Source of the DNA: Agapetus fuscipes
Lineage: Eukaryota; Arthropoda; Insecta; Trichoptera; Glossosomatidae
Assembly: GCA_951799405.1 (NCBI GenBank)
Contig: OX637336.1
Location: 16,535,479-16,599,478 of the forward strand
Length of the DNA stretch: 64,000 nucleotides
Reading direction: 5' to 3'
Part shown: piece after piece, positions 1 to 9,339 of the stretch
Layout of the letters: every line of letters begins with the position of its first letter
Position numbering within the stretch: position 1 is the stretch's first letter
Notes under the pieces: generated by a model
The model's input: only the letters and a program-made list of their open reading frames with translations
Databases searched by the model: none
Told to the model about the DNA's origin: nothing
Program-made: the position numbers and the translations under genes

Positions 1-375
1 AAAGCCATCTAAGATATAAAAAAGTTCTGCGTCATTCGCTGACTACATACTGTACATACTAGGAAATCCAATCCGATGTCAAAATCTCAATCCCGCGAAT
101 CCGCGGGTTAAGGATTGTCAATCCCACAGATCCGCGGGATTACAAAAAAAACATAATTTTTGTTATAACTAGTTATTTTGATGGATGTATGAAGTGCTGT
201 ATCTAATAAAAAACAATTTTCATATTTTTTAAATGTGTAAAATGATTTTGTGATGGATTTTTCTCATTTGGCAAAAATGCTATTTGGCTTGGTAGGCAAG
301 GCAAACATTTCCCACTAACGAATAACTTCATTACTTTTTGATACAGCTTCTACGTAATAATCTATAATCTAAGTT

Positions 376-868
376 GACCGGTCCATAGCTCAGTGGTAAC
401 ACTGCGGACTCTGAATGGGAAGGTTGTGGGTTCGATTCCCGGCGGAGCACAAAAAATATACCATTTATATTTTCAAATTTGCTCTTCGCCGGGTTGAAAA
501 ATTCATAAAACCTTTACCAATGACTGGTCACCAAAGATCCATCCAGCCTTACAGCAACTGGGTCTTGCTTGAGAATTGGCGCTTTGTAGCGACGACGATC
601 AAGCTCGTAAAAAGGTCGATAGCTCAATTGGTAGAATGCTTGCATTCCATGCCGAGAGAGGGTTTGATCTCAAAGGTTTACTCAGCCTTCACAAGAAATG
701 AGAACCAGCCCCCCCGGGAGCTGGGAAGCCCCTACTTCAACTGAAAGTGGTTGGTATGAGGCCGGCCCCCTTACCTGTAAAAATAAATAGGTCCCGAAGC
801 GCCACATGCGACCCCTTCGGGGATAACGCAGGCAAGAAGTTACACTAAATGTGTAGCTTAGTTGCATT
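376..868 (+). repeat. Composite tRNA-derived SINE (SINE1 head plus SINE2)
   Basis: A tRNA-like head with box A (TAGCTCAGTGG) and box B (GGTTCGATTCC) starts near 376 and continues as the SINE1 body to about 614. It is followed directly by a second tRNA-like head (GATAGCTCAATTGG) and a SINE2 body ending in the conserved tail GTGTAGCTTAGTTGC. The SINE2 part lacks most of its body after the head. The same composite recurs at 5051-5543 (duplicate), 3379-3808 and, on the other strand, 46555-47030. These heads are not tRNA genes: the bodies are long and non-tRNA, and the copies are divergent. Confidence 0.8.
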
Positions 869-892
869 TTTTTTTTTTAGTTGCGTTTAAGT

Positions 893-1403
893 TGCAAAGA
901 TATTTTGACATTTAAGATTCATAGAAAATGCATGCCCACAAGCAGACATGTGTAAATAAAGTTTTAAACTTTCACTAACACTTTCATGGTCGGTATTAAC
1001 TACTGAATTGTTTTTGTGTTTTTTCGGGTTAGACCATGGTCTATATGCAGCTTTTTTATAAGCCGACGTTTCGCCTTCATGAGTAGAAGGCATTTTCAAG
1101 GCGAGTTATACCGGCGCGGCGGCCTTCGTTGTCTCTTCGGTCGCTTCTCGATGCTAACGTCGGCTTATAAAAAAGCTGCATATAGACCATGGTCTAACCC
1201 GAAAAAACACAAAAACAATTCAGTAGACATGTGTAAGTTCGCGCTTACAAATGCTGCATGTGTACTAACAAATTAAAATCCGAATCTCAAGTGACCATAA
1301 ACCCTGCAACTTTTGCCAACCTTCCCTGAAACAGGGGTGACATTGGCAAAGTGACCCATGTTTTACAGTATGGGTGGTCAGCCTCATATAAACCTATAAG
1401 TCA
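893..1403 (-). repeat. 250-bp repeat family copy, split by a hairpin insertion
   Basis: On the - strand this is a copy of the dispersed family that begins TTGACTTATAGGTTGGTAT and ends TTGCAACTTAGATT. It is interrupted at 956-1224. The 12 bases AGACATGTGTAA flank the insertion on both sides (944-955 and 1225-1236), as a target-site duplication would. The same arrangement is repeated at 5568-6078. Confidence 0.75.
956..1226. mobile_element. Hairpin insertion with 71-bp perfect inverted repeat
   Basis: Bases 1000-1070 and 1156-1226 are perfect reverse complements of 71 bp, separated by an 85-base GC-rich loop. The inserted block has a 12-bp direct repeat (AGACATGTGTAA) at its ends. It has no coding capacity beyond short chance ORFs in the arms. 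It is probably a foldback-type non-autonomous element, but the family is not recognised. A second identical copy is at 5631-5901. Confidence 0.75.
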
Positions 1404-1651
1404 AGGAATACCAATAATAAATAACATTAAAATATGTAAAAATAACAGCATCTTAAAAATAAATTTATAAAAACTACATGGAATAGAATAAGCCGCCAAC
1501 GCTATAGATCAACATTACAGATTAACCGCCATTTTTTCCGGTCCTTACATACTTTTTTAATTTCATCCAGAGATTGGATTCCCTACTACATACATACAGT
1601 TCTATTATAAAATCAAAGACTATCGCGGTTGTTTGACATTATAAATAAAAT

Positions 1652-1866
1652 AAAACAAATTTACCGCGTGAATTTTGGTAGAACCTAACGTTTTGGCGCT
1701 GTTGCAAGTACCGTTGTCCAGGGTAGACTGAAGAGCCGTCAATCCGTTCTGCGGATAGGCGGCATACCGCTGCCCCACTCTCACCGGCTGAGTTCAGTTG
1801 ACCCTGACAACGGCGCTTGCAGCAGCGCCGAAACGGCGGGTTCTACTAAAATTCACGCAATAAATA
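1652..1866. mobile_element. Imperfect palindromic MITE
   Basis: The ends TTTACCGCGTGAATTTTGGT and AAAATTCACGCAATAAA are imperfect reverse complements, and the similarity runs inwards for about 70 bases through the GGCGCTG(T/C)TGCAAG and CCGTTGTC segments. The ATTTA/TAAAT flanks may be a target duplication. The duplicate copy is at 6327-6541. It has no coding capacity. Confidence 0.6.
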
Positions 1867-2910
1867 TGCTTTACCCTATTTATAAGTTTTATTTTACTTC
1901 AGGAGGTCTAAAAAGGCCACTTTGTATGAATCATATTATGATCTGCTTATGAAAATCGTAAAATGGCCACTTGTTGATGATTCATAAAATGATTCGCTTT
2001 CAATTCGTATTTTACAATTCATCTGTTTGACAGTTGTCTATGTAAATCCGTAAAATGGCTCACAAAATATGAATTGCCCAAGTGTCAAATAGCAGAATCA
2101 TAAACAGTCACTCAAGAGGAACATTTTACAATTCATTTTTAAAAAATAAATTTGAAATGGCAGATTTAGGCCTATATGAAAATTTTCTGGAGCACGCCCG
2201 TGAAATGGAAGGCATTTTATATCGCCGGCGAAGTGCAGCTTTGCGAAATACGGACTTAGCCTTTGAAATGCTGGACCGCGAGTTTGTAGGACTATACAGA
2301 TTAAACAAAGGTGTGTGTCGTGACCTCATACAGGAGCTGGAGCCTTATTTACCAAAGCATGGACGGGGAATAAGCACTACTTCCGAGGTTAGTTAAATAT
2401 TCAAAATAATGCATAGATATGTATACAACTAGCCACAGCTGGATACTAAGTACTTCAACACAATATATTTTATTTTCTTTCTAGGTGTTGAGCGCACTAA
2501 GCTTCTATGCATCTGGTTCATATCAGAGGTTTATAGAAGCCAGTGCTCACAGCAAGATGCATCAAGTGAGTGTGTCCAACTGTATGCGGGCTGTGACAGT
2601 AGCTCTTAACAAGGACCACTTTAAAAGAAAATATATTCATTTTCCACAAACTCGAGAAGAAAGAAATGCTACCTATCAAACATAAGTAAGTACCTATTTG
2701 TAAATTAAAATCTTTTTATTTTAATTTTACTCAAATTTTATTATCATTATTTCACAATACACAACCAAAAACCTGTGTTTTATAACCTCACTCTAGTATA
2801 ATGTTGTAATGTAGATTTTTTATATAACTCAATACAACTCTCCAAAATGATGGAAGCATTACCATCTGTGTGAGGCAACAACAAATAAAACGATATACCT
2901 AACAATATTT

Positions 2911-3027
2911 GTCAACGACGTTACCATGTTGAACGCACCGGTTCCCATAGATCACCGAAGTTAAGCAACATTGGGCGCGGACAGTATTTGGATGGGTAAC
3001 CGCTCAGGTACACCGCGTGTCGTTGGC
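2911..3027 (+). repeat. 5S rRNA-like sequence (pseudogene or SINE head)
   Basis: 117 bases align along their whole length with the canonical metazoan 5S rRNA. Recognisable parts are GATCACCGAAGTTAAGCAAC, GGGCGCGG, TTGGATGGGTAACCGC and the closing ACACCGCGTGTCGTTGGC, which pairs with the start GTCAACGAC. Several substitutions in otherwise invariant positions argue against a functional gene. About 14 bases later a tRNA-like SINE1 head begins. Alternatives are a 5S-derived SINE or a 5S gene copy beside which a SINE inserted. Confidence 0.75.
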
Positions 3028-3041
3028 ATCTTGGACCAATC

Positions 3042-3340
3042 TGTAGTCCGTAGTGGCAACACTTCTGACTCGTAAATGGAAGGTTGTGGATTCGGATCCC
3101 GGCGGAGCACAAAATATATCATTTATATTTCGAATGTGCTCTTCGCTGGGTTGAAAAATTCATAAACCTTTACCAAAGACCGGTCACTGAAAGGTCCATC
3201 CAACCTTAAAACTGGGTCTTGCTTGAGAATTGGCGCTTTCTATAGCGACGACCAAGCTCGCAGAGGGCTCTTGGGGTGTGGTACACACAAAAACAGCGCT
3301 CACCAAATAAATCATCCTAATATTATTATTATTAATATAA
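3042..3340 (+). repeat. SINE1 copy with (ATT)n tail
   Basis: tRNA-like head with box B-like GGATTCGGATCCCGGCGG, the SINE1 body (CTCTTCGCTGGGTTGAAAAATT, then TTGCTTGAGAATTGGCGC), the conserved 3' end ending in AATAAATCATCC, and a TATTATTATTATTAAT tail. It lies directly after the 5S-like block. Confidence 0.8.
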
Positions 3341-3378
3341 AAATGAGTTTAAACAGTAAGTTATAATAAAATTAATAG

Positions 3379-3808
3379 ACTGGTCCGTAGTCTAGTGGTA
3401 ATGCTTCGGACTCGTAGACCGGTCACCAAAGGTCCATCCAGCCTTACCGCAATTGGATCTTGCTTGAGAATTGGCGCTTTGTAGCGACGACCAAGCTTGT
3501 AAAAGTCCGGTTGATAGCTCAGTTGGTAGAATGCTTGCATTCCATGCCGAGAGCAAGGGTTCGATCTCCACCGGGGGTGTCAGAAATGATTTCCCGTTTC
3601 GGTGTTTATTTCAAATCCAAAAATACTGGCAAGGTGTACTCAGCCTTCACAAGAAATGAGAACCAGCCCCCTCGGCAGCTGGGAAAAGTGGTTGACGTAA
3701 GGTCGGCCCCCTTACCTGTGAAAATAAATAGGTCCCGAATCGCCACATGCGACCCCTTCGGGGACAACGCGGCAAGAAGTTCCACTATATGTGTAGCTTA
3801 GTTGCATT
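3379..3808 (+). repeat. Composite SINE1 (internally deleted) plus SINE2
   Basis: The SINE1 head (CCGTAGTCTAGTGGTAATG) is joined to the late SINE1 body, then to a SINE2 tRNA-like head (GATAGCTCAGTTGGTAGAAT, GGGTTCGATCTCC), the SINE2 body and the tail GTGTAGCTTAGTTGCATT. This is an independent instance of the composite seen at 376-868. It lies in the intron before transposase exon 3. Confidence 0.8.
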
Positions 3809-4187
3809 CAGTTGCATATGTAGTAGCTCAGTAAACGGGGCTACCGCAGACATAGTTATATTTGTGCTTATTATTCCATTGCTCCATTTTGCATTTACAG
3901 GTTTTATCAGGAGTTTGGTTTGCCTGGTGTTGTGGGATGCATTGATGGCACTCTGATGCACATTGATGGCTATTGTTAAGCCTGCGGAGTATGAAGAGAA
4001 GTTTTTCAACCGGAAACATTATCACTCTTTAAATGCTCAATTGGTAAATACCTGTGTAATCCCTACCTACTCCTATATACTTAATTTTAAAATAAAACTA
4101 TAAATGTCGTGTATGTAAATTATTTGTAACATTTATTTTTATTTTGTTTTATTGGAAGACCAACAGCTATATAATATATAACCTAAG

Positions 4188-4426
4188 TTGCAAGGATATA
4201 TTCATTTACAGCTCTCAGATGTATGCCCACAAACAAACACGTGTAGTTCGTGCTTACAAATGCTGAATGTGTACTTAAACAAATAAAATCCAAACCTCAA
4301 ATGAACATACGCCCTACAACTTTTGCCGACCTTCCCTGACACAAGGGTGACATTGGCAAAGTGAACCATTTTTTACAGTATAGGTGGTAAGCCTCATACC
4401 AACCTATAAGTCAAGGAATATGAATA
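4188..4426 (-). repeat. 250-bp repeat family copy (reverse)
   Basis: Reads on the - strand as the dispersed family, from TTGACTTATAGGTTGGTATG near 4426 to TTGCAACTTAGG near 4188. It forms an inverted pair with the next copy. Confidence 0.75.
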
Positions 4427-4430
4427 ATAA

Positions 4431-4630
4431 AAAATGGTTCACTTTGCCAATGTCACCCCTGTTTCAGGGAAGGACGGCAAGAGTTGCAGGGCTTATGTTC
4501 ATTTGAGATTGGGTTTTTATATTGTAGGTCCACATGCGGCATGTGTTAGCGCGAAATTATACATGTCTGCTTGTTGGAATGCATTTAATATAAATCTTAA
4601 ATGATATATATATTTGCAGCTTAGATTAGA
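4431..4630 (+). repeat. 250-bp repeat family copy (forward)
   Basis: Starts within the family at AAAATGGTTCACTTTGCC and runs to TTTGCAGCTTAGATTAGATT. With 4188-4426 it makes a large imperfect hairpin in the Harbinger intron. Confidence 0.75.
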
Positions 4631-5050
4631 TTTGATTAGAAAGCTTGAAAAAAGAAAACAATATACAAAAGAAGAAAAGCCATCTAAGATATAAAAAAGT
4701 TCTGCGTCATTCGCTGACTACATACTGTACATACTAGGAAATCCAATCCGATGTCAAAATCTCAATCCCGCGAATCCGCGGGTTAAGGATTGTCAATCCC
4801 ACAGATCCGCGGGATTACAAAAAAAACATAATTTTTGTTATAACTAGTTATTTTGATGGATGTATGAAGTGCTGTATCTAATAAAAAACAATTTTCATAT
4901 TTTTTAAATGTGTAAAATGATTTTGTGATGGATTTTTCTCATTTGGCAAAAATGCTATTTGGCTTGGTAGGCAAGGCAAACATTTCCCACTAACGAATAA
5001 CTTCATTACTTTTTGATACAGCTTCTACGTAATAATCTATAATCTAAGTT

Positions 5051-5543
5051 GACCGGTCCATAGCTCAGTGGTAACACTGCGGACTCTGAATGGGAAGGTT
5101 GTGGGTTCGATTCCCGGCGGAGCACAAAAAATATACCATTTATATTTTCAAATTTGCTCTTCGCCGGGTTGAAAAATTCATAAAACCTTTACCAATGACT
5201 GGTCACCAAAGATCCATCCAGCCTTACAGCAACTGGGTCTTGCTTGAGAATTGGCGCTTTGTAGCGACGACGATCAAGCTCGTAAAAAGGTCGATAGCTC
5301 AATTGGTAGAATGCTTGCATTCCATGCCGAGAGAGGGTTTGATCTCAAAGGTTTACTCAGCCTTCACAAGAAATGAGAACCAGCCCCCCCGGGAGCTGGG
5401 AAGCCCCTACTTCAACTGAAAGTGGTTGGTATGAGGCCGGCCCCCTTACCTGTAAAAATAAATAGGTCCCGAAGCGCCACATGCGACCCCTTCGGGGATA
5501 ACGCAGGCAAGAAGTTACACTAAATGTGTAGCTTAGTTGCATT
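5051..5543 (+). repeat. Composite SINE1-SINE2, duplicate of 376-868
   Basis: Apparently identical to 376-868 because it lies in the second copy of the tandem duplication. Head, body and tail structure are as described there. Confidence 0.8.
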
Positions 5544-5567
5544 TTTTTTTTTTAGTTGCGTTTAAGT

Positions 5568-6078
5568 TGCAAAGATATTTTGACATTTAAGATTCATAGA
5601 AAATGCATGCCCACAAGCAGACATGTGTAAATAAAGTTTTAAACTTTCACTAACACTTTCATGGTCGGTATTAACTACTGAATTGTTTTTGTGTTTTTTC
5701 GGGTTAGACCATGGTCTATATGCAGCTTTTTTATAAGCCGACGTTTCGCCTTCATGAGTAGAAGGCATTTTCAAGGCGAGTTATACCGGCGCGGCGGCCT
5801 TCGTTGTCTCTTCGGTCGCTTCTCGATGCTAACGTCGGCTTATAAAAAAGCTGCATATAGACCATGGTCTAACCCGAAAAAACACAAAAACAATTCAGTA
5901 GACATGTGTAAGTTCGCGCTTACAAATGCTGCATGTGTACTAACAAATTAAAATCCGAATCTCAAGTGACCATAAACCCTGCAACTTTTGCCAACCTTCC
6001 CTGAAACAGGGGTGACATTGGCAAAGTGACCCATGTTTTACAGTATGGGTGGTCAGCCTCATATAAACCTATAAGTCA
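5568..6078 (-). repeat. 250-bp repeat family copy split by hairpin, duplicate
   Basis: Second copy of the arrangement at 893-1403. The hairpin arms here are 5675-5745 and 5831-5901. Confidence 0.75.
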
Positions 6079-7459
6079 AGGAATACCAATAATAAATAAC
6101 ATTAAAATATGTAAAAATAACAGCATCTTAAAAATAAATTTATAAAAACTACATGGAATAGAATAAGCCGCCAACGCTATAGATCAACATTACAGATTAA
6201 CCGCCATTTTTTCCGGTCCTTACATACTTTTTTAATTTCATCCAGAGATTGGATTCCCTACTACATACATACAGTTCTATTATAAAATCAAAGACTATCG
6301 CGGTTGTTTGACATTATAAATAAAATAAAACAAATTTACCGCGTGAATTTTGGTAGAACCTAACGTTTTGGCGCTGTTGCAAGTACCGTTGTCCAGGGTA
6401 GACTGAAGAGCCGTCAATCCGTTCTGCGGATAGGCGGCATACCGCTGCCCCACTCTCACCGGCTGAGTTCAGTTGACCCTGACAACGGCGCTTGCAGCAG
6501 CGCCGAAACGGCGGGTTCTACTAAAATTCACGCAATAAATATGCTTTACCCTATTTATAAGTTTTATTTTACTTCAGGTGTGTGATTCAGACTTAAATAT
6601 TTTAAATATTGACGCCAGCCATGGTGGTGCAGATCATGATTCATTTGTTTGGAGCCACCATCCAATCAAGTTCCACCTTGAACATCTCCACCAAGCTGAA
6701 AATGAAACAGTGTGGTTATTAGGTTATTAGTTATAGTTATTTATATATAGTATATATATAGTATTAGTTATATTATTAGTTATCTACACATTAACAAGAT
6801 ACAATATTTTAATTGTTAGTATAACAACACAGTCTGTTTCAGGTGATTCAGGCTATCCCCTAAGATCTACTCTGTTGACACCGATAGTGGTCACAGAAGC
6901 TGGTTCGCCCCAGCGGCACTACACCGATTTGCATTGCCGTGTAAGGAATACTGTGGAGCGATGTATTGGGGTGCTTAAAAGTCGCTGGCGATGTTTGCTT
7001 GTGGACCGCAAATTGCATTATGATCCCATGACTGCTGGATACATCACAAATGCTTGTGTAGTTCTACATAATATTGCCAATGCGGCCAGACTGCCTGTAA
7101 TGGTTTTAACACCACACGAAGAGCAAAATCAAGCAGCAATGCAGGTAATGTATTGTTGTAATAATGTACTAGCATCTAGTTATGTCTACATAGCTGTTGT
7201 TATTTGTATAAGAAGGTAATTATGACATATGTACACTTGTTTCAGATAAGACATCCACACCTCCAAATTGTGTAAAGAAGGAACGATCCATTAGCAGCGG
7301 GTGAGCGCGCCAGAAATGCTCTGATAGCAAGGCTTTGCGCTACACGGCCATGAAACTTTGTTATTTGATCCATGTAGTTTTTTTCTGTTACATTTTTGTA
7401 TTTATAGTTTTAATAAAGAACTTTTCCTTAATGCATGACTTTAAAGTTTCATTTACAAC

Positions 7460-8524
7460 AAAAAATAGTAGGAAATCTTATTGGTTTTACCTTTAATGAG
7501 GCTCATAATGTGGGCTAAATATCTTTCGGCTACATCTGCAAGCCGCCGGAGACTCTGCCCGATTTGGTCTAGAGCGGCTACATCTGCAAGCCGCTCGAGA
7601 CTCTGCCCGATTCGGTCTAGAGCACGGGCATAAGCAGCATCAGATGCAGCTCGCTGTAGCTCCACCTGTGACAAAACCCTCCAAGCCTCATCTAGTGGAT
7701 CCAGCGGACGAGCTGAAATAATACATTTATCATCATCTCAATGTTATGTTGTGGCCTATAATGAAATTTTCATCAGTAAAGCTAGTTGCACTACTTACTG
7801 AGTAGTCATGTTAGTCGAGGTCGTCGAGGCAGAAGTGGTGGCTCATGACAGGGTCTAAAACCTGCAGAGGTGGTGGGGCGGTGGCTGCTGGAGCCTCAGT
7901 AATGTCCTTGTCAAAAATCAACTCTAGTCTGAAACAAAAAATTTCATTCCTACAATTTCTATTTCAGTAAGTACATTACCACATTTATGGTGTTTATGTG
8001 TAGCCGTGAAGGTCTTTCATCTGAATAAGTAAGTTATTTCAGTTAATAAATAAAATTCAATAAAACACTGTTTCTTTCACTTTTTAAGATATTCAAATAT
8101 GAAATAAATATGGCCTTTCACAGTGTTAACCCACAAACTTTGAAAAAACTAAATAAAAGTTAGTTTCACAGGCCAAACGTTAACTCAAACTACATGACTG
8201 GAGAATCACACACAAGTGACACAAGACTATGTTTATATTGAATGTTTTCTTTTCAAATTGATATTTTGCAAGAACAATACGATGATTATTGTAAGAAAAA
8301 TTTATTCTACTCACTGCACATCTGGAGCGACATCATGAACCTGAGAGGTGCATGTGGATGGCTGTTGTTCGTCCAGAGGAGGATGAGCCCCCGATACTCT
8401 TGAAATGCGTTTTTCCATCCTACAAAATATTAGGTGATTAAATTATTTACGTGATTAAAAGTAATGTTTAATGGTGAAAAAGTTTTAAGACAATCACTTA
8501 CTTTGAAAGGAGTCCAACTCGCAT
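7460..8524 (-). pseudogene. Second (Myb/MADF-type accessory) gene of the Harbinger element
   Basis: Opposite-strand exon pieces lie 3' of the transposase, where PIF/Harbinger elements carry their DNA-binding accessory protein. They are a start near 8524 (MRVGLLSK), a piece at about 8420-8330 (MEKRISRVSGAHPPLDEQ), a piece at about 7930-7800 rich in Ala/Pro (EAPAATAPPPLQVLDP), and a last piece at about 7717-7475. The last piece has a tandem duplicate of ALDRIGQSLERLADVA. No complete Myb/SANT domain is readable, and the 7930-7800 piece reaches a stop before the last piece. The role is inferred from position and composition. Confidence 0.5.
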
Positions 8525-9339
8525 TAAATACGCGAATTTATGGTGAAACTGTGTGAAACTTCGTTTATTTGTTTATCTTCTATAATTTGACATTAGGTGG
8601 CCAGCCGAAAAAAATTAAACATTAGTTTTCTTGTTCTTCTTCTTCTCTGTGGCAGATTCCCACGTTCAGCAGAAGCGCCAGTATCAAGATGTTAATATTA
8701 TTTTTAATAATTGTCAAATTTCGTCTTCTTGTGCGTAATATTAATGGTTTTTATATTAATTAGTATTATTTTATTGAAAAATATACATATAATCGAAAAA
8801 TACCTTCACAAATACTAAAAAATGAATAGAAAAAGATCCGGGTCAACTTTGGTTTTTAATTTTTTTCTCCATGGCAATAATGACACCAAATATGAATCAT
8901 ATTGTGAATTGAATTGAATAGGAATTGCTAAAATGTGGGACCGTTATACGAAAAATAGAGGAATTGCTTAGGATCTGCTATAGAATTCAGCAAATGAATA
9001 GCCCAATGTGGGTGGCCGTTTTAGACCTCCAGATTATAGAATAATTGTTTGTGTTCAATTTTGTGCAGCATTTGAGTTGGCATTGAGGCTTTCGCTCAAA
9101 TGAAGAAGCGAAGTATGGATTTACATTTCAAATAACTGCAAGTAGGTATTTGCTCATTTATTTCTTATGCAACAAAACGGGTGCAGGTGAGTACTCTTGT
9201 ACCTAAATAAACCATTATATTATATGTATGTATTTTTTGCAATTGCATTCCAAGCAAAATGGAAAATTAAAGAAAAATTGAAATTGCAGAAATTTTGAAC
9301 TGCTAACATTTTTATTGAGGAGCCGCCTCTGACAGCACC

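Larger units (their letters stand above)
1..1903. repeat. Left copy of a 4675-bp tandem duplication
   Basis: Bases 1-1903 read the same as 4676-6578 throughout, including every SINE, hairpin and spurious ORF inside. The offset is a constant 4675. The match starts at the first base of the window, so it probably continues leftwards. It ends at 1902/1903, where the left terminal repeat of the Harbinger element begins. In the other copy the same point is the splice acceptor of a transposase exon, with two shared bases (gg) at the join. The simplest reading is a tandem duplication of the left part of the Harbinger element, with this copy being the tail of an upstream unit. The apparent identity means either a very recent event or an assembly duplication. 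Confidence 0.9.
4676..6578. repeat. Right copy of the 4675-bp tandem duplication
   Basis: Identical to 1-1903. This copy lies inside the intron between transposase exons 3 and 4 of the Harbinger element and ends exactly at the acceptor (AG at 6576-6577) of exon 4. That acceptor is functional in context, so this copy is likely the parental arrangement. It carries a SINE1-SINE2 composite (5051-5537), an interrupted copy of the 250-bp family, a 71-bp perfect hairpin and an imperfect palindrome. Confidence 0.9.
2157..7353 (+). pseudogene. HARBI1-like DDE transposase (PIF/Harbinger), split and frameshifted
   Basis: Six pieces can be read. Exon 1 is 2157-2387 (from MADLGLYENF; donor GAG|GTTAGT). 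Exon 2 is 2485 to about 2683. Exon 3 is 3901-4043, with the first catalytic Asp in GCIDGTLM. Exon 4 is 6578-6722, with the second Asp in VCDSDLNI. Exon 5 is 6843-7144, with the catalytic Glu region VERCIGVLKSRW. A terminal piece ends ARNALIARLCATRP at 7353. Exon 3 has a one-base frameshift after LMHIDG, exon 2 runs into a stop at its donor, and the last exon is also out of frame at its start. In intact elements this enzyme cuts and joins DNA at the terminal repeats together with a Myb-like partner. This copy is very probably inactive. Confidence 0.8.
1902..9030 (+). mobile_element. PIF/Harbinger DNA transposon, decayed, with nested insertions
   Basis: The terminal inverted repeat GGAGGTCTAAAA(A/C)GGCCAC is at 1902-1920 and, reversed, near 9012-9030 (one mismatch). 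Inside are a split HARBI1-like transposase on + and a second multi-exon gene on -, the two-gene layout known for PIF/Harbinger elements. The transposase introns have collected SINEs, a 5S-like sequence and an inverted pair of a dispersed repeat. The expected 3-bp target duplication is not seen: the base triplets outside the two ends differ, which fits the left flank having been replaced by the tandem duplication. Confidence 0.8.

Noticed and set aside
379..450. tRNA gene
   Set aside because: Boxes A and B are present, but the cloverleaf is degenerate and it continues into a SINE body repeated many times. The same holds for all other tRNA-like heads in the window.
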